Shown here: positions 1 through 10,600 of the stretch, piece after piece | Numbering within the stretch: the first letter of the stretch is position 1 | Layout of the letters: every line of letters begins with the position of its first letter | Source of the DNA: Xanthostigma xanthostigma | Taxonomy: Eukaryota > Arthropoda > Insecta > Raphidioptera > Raphidiidae | Length of the DNA stretch: 64,000 bases | Assembly: GCA_963575645.1 (NCBI GenBank) | Contig: OY754469.1 | Location: 12,046,001-12,110,000, forward strand | Direction of reading: 5' to 3' | Made by a program: the position numbers and the translations under genes | Notes under the pieces: model-generated | Database searches by the model: none | Told to the model about the DNA's origin: nothing | Seen by the model: only the letters and a program-made list of their open reading frames with translations

Positions 1-544
1 ACACATTGAGTTTACGCATTTCTAATTCTTTGTGTACAAAGAATACTGAGGTTAAAATTTCTGCCCGAAAAGTTGGACTGTTGGCTTTATTACATCTAGA
101 AAACCCTACTCCAGCAAAATAATGTTATTGGGAGGAAATTTATGTAGTGCTATACAATGAAAATGAGACCTATATCTTATTTATACGGAGTCACAAAAAT
201 TTTTAATCATCACTTTAGTCCATCGACTATAGATAAATTTAAGAAACTGCCAAAAAATTGTAGTAGTGACTAATGCTGAGATCCTGATGCGACTATCAAA
301 GATAAAAGTTCTTTTGAGTTGAAATTTACTGTGGTTTGGTAATTCAGTGTTAAAAGTAGTTTTAGCGTTGAAAGTTGTACCAGAAACCGAGTGTAAGTAG
401 AAAGTGTAGTCGTTGGCAAACTCTGAGTTGGCTCTGAACTGCTCACGTAAGTGTTGACAACACACAAATCTTCGGACACAACTGCGAATTTGTTGGTCAA
501 ATTCTCGAGCTGTTTGAACCTGGTTCTAGCAAGGCTCCGAGAAC

Positions 545-965
545 TATATACTATTACTAAGTGACGAAAGCCATAACAGCTAAACTGCAAATCTTCATAA
601 TCAAATGTCTCAGAGCAACCCTCAAGGTGAAGTGGTACGAACACGTCTCAAACAACGAACTTTGGAAACGTGCATATCTTGAACAAATCTGTATAACTAT
701 AAAACGTAGGAAATGGAATTGGATACGCTACGAAAGACAGATGACGACATAGCGAAGGGAGCCTTGGACTGGAACCCACAGGGATATCGAAAAAGAGGAA
801 GACCAAAAATATACTGGAGAAGAACTGTTCGTGAAGAAGTTATAAAACAAGGAACTACCTGGCTTCAAGTCAAAAATGGCAAAAGATAGGACTAGATTCA
901 ACATTTTCGTAGAGGCCCTATGCCCCACTTAGGAGTTAAAGGAATTTATTATTATTATTATTATT
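545..965 (+). mobile_element. 3' end of a degraded non-LTR retrotransposon (LINE)
   Basis: Two consecutive reading frames give the C-terminal tail typical of insect LINE reverse-transcriptase proteins. The first, from about 561, contains WYEHVSNNELW and IKRRKWNWI. After a frameshift near 745 the second reads through ALDWNPQGYRKRGRPK and WRRTVREE. The reading is closed by a stop near 886. The element ends in a TTA microsatellite at about 950-965, as in LINEs that end in simple-sequence tails. The 5' part, with the endonuclease and RT core, is gone or too decayed to read. Dead copy. The clade is uncertain, possibly RTE-like. Confidence 0.75.
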
Positions 966-1042
966 GTAAGTTCAAACAGTAGGAAAAGTTCTAGAAACAC
1001 TCAGGTGTGTTCGAAGAGTTTTCTGTTGCCAACAGACGCTTT

Positions 1043-1320
1043 GGAAGGGTGTAGGCTTTCACGAACAGCGTTGTTCCAAATCTTCTTGGTTTCCGAGCTT
1101 GTAGGTCGTGGAATAATGGTATCGTTTCGTCTTGGCAGCTCATAGGTAAGTGTGTTTTCCCTTTATTTGTGTCAAGCTTGAGTGTGTTCTCTGGTCGGTC
1201 ATACTACGACCGAGCAGAAAACACACTCACACCGCCTTTGATAATGTTTACCGCAGTTGTAGACGAAAAGTCATGGACCAAGACCAAGAAGATTTGAGAC
1301 GTTTTGGGAGCTCTGAGCTT
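1043..1320. mobile_element. Penelope-like fragment, family B
   Basis: Shares with 44170-44300 the block GGCTTTCACG, then CCGCCTTTGATAATGTTTACC, GTAGACGAAA and CCAAGAAGATTTGA. An inverted piece of the same sequence (CAAATCTTCTTGGTTTCCG) starts near 1076, so the copy is palindromic. The segment 1239-1269 has the form of a decayed hammerhead core with stem II but GAAAA in place of GAAAC. No protein is left. It lies at the 3' side of the transporter exon 6, within the host gene. Confidence 0.5.
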
Positions 1321-1398
1321 ACCAATATAATTGCATTTATTGCATCGATGAAGAAGTTTCTCAACTGATAATCACGTGGGAAGTGAAATAAAACTTAC

Positions 1399-1691
1399 TT
1401 GTTCTAAAGATAACCGTTATAGCCGTTCCTGCAAAAACGTAATGTCTGCTTTTAACGGTGGCGCACATTGCTGACAACATCAAGAATATTCTGGAAGACA
1501 AGTCTGCAATGGCAGCGACTGTTAAACACAATGCTATTTCTTTGGAGGTGAATGCTCGATGGAAGAGTATGAACGGAGTGAGGTTCACTATTGTGATGTC
1601 CGAAAGGAAACTGAATGCACAGCCTAGGCTGATGTTGACGTACACAGGATCGGTCAGTAAAGTCAGATCCATCGATTCCACAATGGAATTA
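1399..1691 (-). CDS. Transporter exon 6 (helices 7-8)
   Basis: The acceptor is a pyrimidine-rich TTTTTTTTCAG ending at 1692. The exon enters in phase 2 (its first T completes a Cys codon) and leaves in phase 1 at ACAA|GTAAGT. It is 293 nt long. It encodes NSIVESMDLTLLTDPVYV, then two hydrophobic helices, including TPFILFHRAF and AAIADLSSRIF with the conserved Asp/Arg pair. This is the last exon visible; no continuation is seen between 1 and 1398, which holds LINE and Penelope-like debris. Confidence 0.85.
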
Positions 1692-4600
1692 CTGAAAAAA
1701 AATATGTATAGTTACTTTATTATGGAGAACAAATCTACTAAGAATTATTCACGTGAATAAACGCGTAATTTTCTCATTTAAAGAAGTTGTTTGCATTACA
1801 TATAAAAAAATAGTAAGTAAAAATCTTTGATTAACGTCTGAATAGAACTCGTCAAATAAATAAAATTGTCGACCAATTTTTATTGACAAAAATAAAAAAA
1901 TAACAAATCAATATAACACAAGATGACGTTTCGATCCGGATTTGGATCTTTTTATATTGATTTGTTATTTATTTTTTGTCAATATATTGGTCTGAGAAAA
2001 ATTGGTCGACAATTTTATTTATTTGAATAGTAAGTAAAGACAGGGCCCGATCCAGACAGGGCCGTAACGTGGATTTTGTGAGCCCTGGGCAAGACCTTCA
2101 AATTGGGCCCTCCTCAATAAAAAAAATTGAGAAAAAATTTCCCATGGTTATAGTTTCTGTTCTTTCACTTTTTTAAAGTTTAGTAGGTATATCACTTAAT
2201 AAATAAACACAAAATAAGGAATCTTTAAATTGGTCCTGTCCATATTTTTTGTAATTTTTTTTTATTTTATATTTATGAAGAAAAACGAATTAAAAATTTA
2301 TTTAAATTGCATTCTTCTTGCTTTTTTCTCCGCAAACTCATCAATTATATTATTAAAATCTATTTCTTGCACTATGTTAGATTCAATTGATATAATAGAC
2401 AGGTTCGACAAACGCTGTTGTGAGAGCGACGATCTTAAATAGTTTTTAATTAACTTCAGTTTACTAAAACTTCTCTCGTAAGAAGCGGTGGTGACTGGTA
2501 GGGTTAGAAATATTCTTAAAGCAACAACGATGTTTTGGTACGATTAGACTAATTCGAAATCATGTATACCGATGAAGCAGATGACATCGATGACAGTTAA
2601 GTTAGTTTAATCCAAGATTAATTTTTAATCTTGTTTTATAATACCGGGCCTAAGTATTGAGAATTAAATAAATATGTTTTTTTTTAAATAAAAATTCTAA
2701 TAGCATATTCTGGCTTTTTTGGGCCCCGTCTATTTGAGCCACCAGTGGTGTTACTTATATATGTGATTTGTAATATTCATTAAAATACGAATGAAAATAA
2801 TTGAGATAATTTTTATCGGGATCTTCTTGGGTCCCTCCGGGGCCCCCCTGTGCCCTGGGCCCTGGGCAAGTGCCCCTATTGCCCCTGCCTAGTTACGGCC
2901 CTGGATCCAGATATTTCACCGCTCCGAGCAAAATAATATTTGCCGTCTTTTACCCATGCGTTGTTCCATATTCCACATTTTATTTTTGTAATCTACTAAA
3001 ATATGATGTGAAATTTCAGTGATGTCAATATAATAATATATTCTAACAACTTTTGTGTAGGGTGTTTTTTTTTTTGTTTAACCATCTTTAAAATTTTCGC
3101 CGCCGACGCCGCGCCGTCCTCAATTTTACCGCCCCGGGAAATTGCCCGGTTACCCCCCCCCCTAGATCTGGCCCTGAGTAAAGAACAAGCGATCCAAAAA
3201 TTAGTTGTTAACAATTTTGTAGACAACGTCTACAGTGGCTAAAGGATCTAGAAAAACGCAATTACAGATATTAAATTTGCATTTATTGACTAACATTTCG
3301 AATGATTTACCTTCATCCTTAGACGCCATTTGTACTCTGAGGATGAAGGTAAATACTTCGAAACGTTAGTCAATAAATGCAAATTTAATATCTGTAATTG
3401 CGTTTTTCTGGATCCTTTGGTCATGTTGTCTACAAAATTGTTAACATACAAAACAATATGTGTTTCATAACAACAATAGCAAACTATTGCTACACATTTG
3501 TATTTATGTAATTAAAATTTAAAATAATTGGCATAACATAGGTAATTAATTAACCGTAATTAACGTGTTTTTCCGATGTTTAAATATAAAAACAATACAG
3601 AAAATCTATACTACATTTAACTCTACCAGACAATAAGGAAAATTTTCACCTTTGATTTTCACTTAAAAGTAACTCTTGTTTGATTGAAGGAAAAAATGTA
3701 AAAATAAGCTCTCGGAGTATGTGAAATATAGTTGCAAATAAGCTTTATTATGAAAATAATTGATTGTTCGGATGTCTAGTAGAGTAAGTGATAACTCATC
3801 CGCTGCGATAGTGGAAGTGTCGGGTTTGACAATGATATTGAAAACAAAATTATCTAATATAGCATAGTGAAACTGTAACAATGTGTGTTTCATAACAACA
3901 ATAGCAAACTCATGCTATATATTTATATATTTTTTAATATCTAGAATGTCTCGATTATGATATTGATATCGGGTTTGAATCCCAGAGAGAAAAAACATGT
4001 AACGAATGCCACAAAACTTAAAAAATGGGTAAGTATTGAAGGAATTAATTCTCTTTTGAGATATTACTGTTGAACGACGTGTAAGAAATCGAAATGATCA
4101 ATTTAAATTTAATCAATGCATAGTTTAATCCGTCTTTTATGTTAAGATGTTTGAGTGAAACTACGTTAAGAGAACTTCTAGAAAATTGTTAACACAAAAC
4201 ATTGATTACTACGATTGATGAACAAGTTTTGTTAAGAAAATAAAACATTTTTAGTTAGTGCTATGATCAAAACGTGTGCAGGTTTCGTGGTAGGTATTTT
4301 CAAGTTTAGATTAAATAAATATGAATTTCTTTTTAGGTTAAATGGCACACTTTTAAACTTAATTAAACAACAAAAATCCGGTTTTAAATTTTTCTTAAAA
4401 ATTTAGAGAGCTTTAAAATGCTTCTAGAGAGTAAAATTAGAGAGGACTTTCAATTCGTAAACTACAAAGTAGGTACGAGAAATGTTTTGGCAGAATTTAT
4501 TTTTCTCTCCAAGAATGACTATTATTTGAAGGAAATTTATTTTGATTGAGGAACAATTGAAAAAAAAAACTTTACCAGTGTAACACTTGTGGCCAACGTT

Positions 4601-7600
4601 TCGAAAAAATATATTTTCATTCTCAGGGCCTATGAACATGTATAATAAATGAACATTAACTCAGCAAAAAGTTTTTGATATATGTTTCATAGTTTGAATA
4701 AAAATAATAATATTGATTACAAATATCTTTGATTTAAATTTAGTAATTCCCGCCAGTGCCATTTTAACCCATAATAAACCCTCGTCTTTATTATTGGTAG
4801 AATAAGTTGCAGCGTTGACAAATTTGTTAATGTAAATTGTAGTTGCGTCCAATTTATACAGATATTTAGTCCAAAAAATGTTAAATATAAATTATTTAAA
4901 TGGTCAATAAATTTAATTTTTTTTATGTGTAAATAAAAAGGTTTTTTTAATCTATTACAGTTATTTTTATAAAAAAATCTTTATTTAAACATAAGCAAAA
5001 ATAGGTTTAAAGACAAATCGTGTACTGATTCTCTATAATCTATATCTACCGTGTTAAATTTCTATTTTTCAAGTATTAATATTTCAAAAACTAAGCGGTC
5101 AAAAATTTTCAAAAAATTAATTTAGTTTACATACACTATAATAATTATGATTGTATGGAAAAAAATTTATTGAAAAATCTTTATTTTTTTTCATGCGCTA
5201 ACCTCCTTAAAACTGAAAATTGTTATAAAATAACTGTAAAACTATAGTAACAAACACTGAACTGACAGAACGTGCCATGTGACGTAACACAAGACCCGCG
5301 AAAAATGGCGGCGTTCAAACAAGTCGAATTTTATCGATGTTTTAAAATTTGATTTAATAATTAGTTTGAACATTTCCAAGAGTGTTTATATTTTTTATGG
5401 TGTTATAATGATGTAAAAAGTGAATTAAAAATATAAAAAAAAATGCATGCATATACCCTATTGAAAAATCACAGGAAATTGGACAGGTTAAAGATGAGAT
5501 AACACCTTTTTAAGTATACCTAATGTACTTTTTAAATAAAGGTGTTATCTCATCTTTAACCTGTTCACTTTCCTGTGATTTTTCAATTCTTATTCAACAA
5601 TGGACATGACTACGACAAACAATATTTTATGTCCATAGGGTCTGAGGATGAAAATATATTTTTCAAAACGTTGCCACAAGTGATACACTTGTAAAACTTC
5701 TTTTTCAATTTATTGTTCCTCAACCAAAATAAATTTCCTTGAAACGTATAATTTGCAACAAAACTAATGGATTATTGTATTAAAATCTTTACCGAAATAT
5801 ACCTTTTTCTTAAAAAAAGTAAATATCGTCTGCTGACGTCTATTGATAACGTGACGTATTTTTAAAATTTACTAGCGCTTGGAACAACGGCCTTATTTAT
5901 AGATACATATTATATGAATAAAAAATTATGTTATCTTATGTTAAATTCCAAACAAAATATTTATACCAAAATCCCTTTTTCTTATCGGTGTTAGTCGTAA
6001 TATCAGGCAGAGACGACCAGTTCGGTATATTAGAGAGAGATCGGTTGAAGTTCTTTAAATTGTTTATCTTTTCATTTTCTAACGATTCAACATCACATAC
6101 GTTTCCATTTTCAGGTAGTAATTTCTCAATTTCACTGGACTTTCTTTCCTTTATAACTTCCATTAATTCTTGAGAACCACCTCTCGATAATGCTCCAGAT
6201 ATTTTACGCGGTTCTAAAAATCAACACTCTACAATCAGTCAACTGAATAAAGTTAAATTTAAGTGTTACGTTAAAGCTATCTATTTTTTTAGCCTAGATA
6301 CCTCCTAAATCAAATTTATGTAAATACTAGCGGTCCCTCCCGGTTTCACCCGGATACGATAGATATATTTTGTGTTATCGGAAAATCTGGCAAAATGTAA
6401 TGAAAAAGACTGCAGCGCAGAAATGTCGGAACTAATAGCTGTGAGCAACTTCTACCAGACTTGCTTCTGAACTAATAGCTTTTAGCAAACTCTCTCAGAT
6501 GTCACGATGTGTTATTAAAATAGTTTGTTTTTTTTTGACAAAACACCGTAATTTTGTTGAAAATATTTAATAAAAACTATCCTCTAGTCTAATTTGGACC
6601 AAGCAAGACACGTTTACAAAATTTCACTACAAACGGTTCAGTGGTTTCGGAGATTAGCGTGGACAAACATCGTAGCACGAGACTTTTATAAAGATAAAGA
6701 TATGCTGGAGCACCGGAAAGAAGAAGTGTCCAGGGCCGTAACTAGAACCTCGGGGACCCCGGGGCAAGAAGTAAAATTAGGCCCCCTACGAAGAATTTAA
6801 AAAGTGCTTTTTTTTCAATGGGTTCTTTTTTCCACACAATTTTAGAGGTAATTTGTGGAAGGGCTCTAAAAAGTAAAAAACGAGCGTGGACATCTACGAA
6901 CCCCTAAAAAGTAGGCAACGAAAAGCGGCCTTATTGTCGGTACGGCCCTGCTCGTGGCTATGAAAAAAAAACGGTCAAGTGCGAGCCGAACTCATATAAA
7001 GAGGGTTCCGTACCATTCCGTTTTTTGTGAGAACTTTAAGACTAAGATTTTTGTTTGGTTTTTCCTCTTAACTATTTTATTCGCTATTCTTTTCAAAATT
7101 TTAGATTTTGTAGATTCCAGACCATAGAGACATAAGTAACTAGAGTTCGCTAGTTCGTATGCTTGCCATAAGTGAAAGTGTCCTCAGTTGAGAGAGAGAA
7201 CGCTGCAGAAAACCCAGAAAACCAGATATTTGTTTACTCAAATCAGCATTGTTTTGTATCATTAGTTACCATAGAGATAAGGAACTTTTCTCTCTCTGAA
7301 TTGCAGACACTTTCACGGCTCACTCGCGTATTCTAGTCTAATATCTCTATGGTTTAGACTGAGCCTCACCTTAAAATTGTAATTATGTATTTATTGCAGT
7401 GCAGGGATTTTTCTCTTTTCGACATGGCGTCTAAATTTTATAAAAGTCGAAAGAGAAGTTCATAAATAGCACGACGACAAAACTTACCTTCTGTATGAAT
7501 TATTTCATCCAATATCAATGGCTTATTGTTGTCCACTTGGTCTGGCTTCTTTCTCTTAACCATATGTCGTTCCACAGGTTGCATTATAACACAACCCAAC

Positions 7601-10600
7601 AGACAGTGTAAGTTAATTGCTGCGATTATTGCAACGGTTCCTCGGAATCCGTATTCCTCGAGACACAACTCGATCAACATCGGGAAACAAATGACTATCA
7701 TGCCGATACCTGTCTGTGTGATACCGTTTATCATCGGTCTCCTTTCGACAAAATAATTGTTCAACGATGCGAACGTTACTGGCGTAATAAGGCCGAAACC
7801 AATTCCTGAAACCAGCGTTTTTTTTAAATTCCAACTCAATATCTAGTTTTTATCCGACTATGGTATGCAGCGTTGCCAGTTTTTTTTTTTTGCCAAGTCG
7901 GGATTTTGGAACGCTTTGAGTGAAAACAGCGGGATTCTTTCGTCGAAAGCGGGACATAGTAAAAAAAAAAACGTATATAATCAGAAGTTTTCAAATACCT
8001 ATTTATCTTTTTATTTGAATTAAAATTACGTTTACGTGACAATAGATAGCAAAAATAGCCATAGAAAATGTATTTTAATAAAAATATAATATTTTAAATC
8101 AGATTTACCCTATTGTTAAATAGTTGAGTCTTATTCGTCTTCAGAATAAAAATAAAAAAACAGAAATCAAAACCAAAAAAGTTTTATTCATTAGAAAAAT
8201 ATGGCGTTTCAAACAATAGTCTGTGGAGTGAGTTACAATTAATTGCAACTTACAATAAGAGAATAATTATTTATAAGAATTACTTATTCATGATATTTCT
8301 GTGAAGATTTAACTTCTTTTAAAGTTATCCCCGAGTTATCCCCGAAAAGCGGGACTGAGCCTGTCCCGCGCGGGACATTTAATTTTGATTTAAAAATCGG
8401 GACGTCTGGCAACGCTGCTGGTATGTGATACTTGAGTAGGTGTGCCATGCAGGGATGCGGGAAATAGGAGACACTCTCCAGAGTGTTCAAGGTCACCGAA
8501 ATGAAACTCACACGAATAGGAAAATGTCATTGTACAGTACTATGTAATATGGCTAGGATTGGCGGAGGTCATTTATTGAAGTCAATAAAACAAGGATGGC
8601 GTAGGAAGGCAAATGAAAAAAAAAATACGTGTGGCACTCGGGGACTGCCGCGGTAAAGCTATTGCATATTCTTTTTAGGTCTTTAAGTTTTTCTTCTCTA
8701 TAAAACGAAAATAGCTAGGTATAAATAATAAGGTATAAATAGTGTAATTACACACCAAAACAATTATTCATTCAAAAAATTTGAACAAAAAGAACGATAT
8801 TAAGAGTATGATCATAGAATTTCGCGCGATGTACATTTATATAGATATAATATCATATATACTTTCTCTGCACATAACCTAAATAATTTAGGTTATTTTT
8901 ATAGCAGTATTATATATAAATTCATTTATACACAAATAAAGATAGAATCAGTTATGAGCAGTTATGCAGTTATGAGCACACAAACACCGTGCCGAAGTCT
9001 GCCGAACTGAAACGACGTTAGACGATGTACGGCTGTCAACGCCGCACCGCTGTGCCGGTCGGAGTGGGGGGTGTTAGGTTTTATTCGTTACGGAATGGGT
9101 GTTAGGTTTTTTTTCGTTACGGAATTTCTTGATTCGGTCGCCGCGCTCAAAGCCCGCTATAGAAGCTATGCAATAGCTTAAAAATCCATATGTAAGACAA
9201 AAGCACAGGAAGGCAACACAAAATTGGCTTCAGAAACGGTTACCCCCTTTCTGGAACTTTCTCAAGACTTGTGGGCGAAGCTAAAAGGAATGGTTATGAA
9301 TTTTGCAGTATGTTCGTTAAGTGATTTTCATAATCGAGGTGTCATTCGATTTGTGTTAATTACGTGAGTGCTCTCGGCTAAAAAAATAGTTTTTGTGTAA
9401 AAAATCCTGGTATGAAATTTTTTTTCTGGCCAAATCGAAAGAATAATTTGATAAGATTTCAAAAATATATACTTTTAAAGTAGTCGGGTTTAAGTTCTTT
9501 TAAGTTTAATTTTATTGTACCTTGAAGTATGCCATTTGCTATGGCAAGTTCGGTTATTGAATCAACGAAAATTGTCAAAACACTTCCGGTGAAAAATAAT
9601 AACGCCCCTGTAACACCGACTTGTCTCAACGAAAACATTGTTGTTAGTTTATTTGTCAACAAACCTAGAAGAATAGCAATTATGTAATAATGCATCAATA
9701 CTTTTCTTAAAATTCTGTATCTTAATATCTTACCCATCAAAGCGCACGTTGTTCCAAAAATGCAAAAAATTAATGTTGAAATACTAGTTTCGTCCCCTCT
9801 CTCTTTTAAAAAATTACTGAAAACTAATCCGAAAGCTTGCCAAGGACCTACTATACATCCCTGAAAAATATTTTGTTTTTGAAATGATTTATTTTCGGGC
9901 AGTGAAAAATAATGAAAAATCTAGTTAGAGACAGGATTCCGCACAATGCTTATGGGATTTGGTTTTCGGTTAAATTGATCGAAAATGGTTTTATTTTATT
10001 ATTTAAACAACACTAAAAAAAGTGTCTATGGACGCATAGCCTAAAAACCAATAGATTTTTAGCTACAGATATCTTTAGCTAGATTTTAGATATAGGGATA
10101 TCCATTGAATTTACAAACATGTACCATGTTCAATTTTTGTGCTTTTTTTAGAAATAGAAGAATAGTCGAAATCTAGCTAATGTTGGAAGGCGTCACCCTG
10201 TATAAAATAATAATGTCATATTCGGATTCAGCATACTCGAAAAAATATTTCTAGAGCTTAGGATTTTTTAAGATTGTGGATTCAATGGATAATCCCTATA
10301 TATATCAACAATCTTGCTAAACATATATGTAGCTAAAAATCTATTGGTTTTTAGGCTACGCGCCCACGGACACTTTTTCTTAGTGACCTTTAAACTGTAA
10401 AATAAAACTATTTTCGATCAATTTAACCGAGAACCAAATTCCATAAGGTTTGTGCGGGATCCTTTGGAAATATTCATCTACGGTGTTCTTTTATTGTAAG
10501 TAGCTATATATTTTAAAGTTTTCATTTCTTTAATACGAAATGAAGACATTTTTTATTCATTCACCTATAGGTCACGCTATTGATGAATGAATGAATAACT

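Noticed and set aside
270-644. Minus-strand frame of 124 codons
   Set aside because: It overlaps the LINE remnant in antisense. It has no domain and no link to the transporter reading.
1150-1368. Plus-strand open frame with VYRSCRRKV
   Set aside because: The DNA matches the repeat at 44170-44300, where the frame is different. It is repeat DNA, not a gene.
1-1398. Further 3' exons of the transporter
   Set aside because: I looked for helix 9-12 patterns on the minus strand and found none. The stretch is occupied by LINE and Penelope-like debris, so the exons must lie outside.
5928-6173. Open frame of 81 codons on the plus strand, FS-rich
   Set aside because: It is the antisense shadow of transporter exon 5, whose splice sites, phase and loop sequence fit the family.
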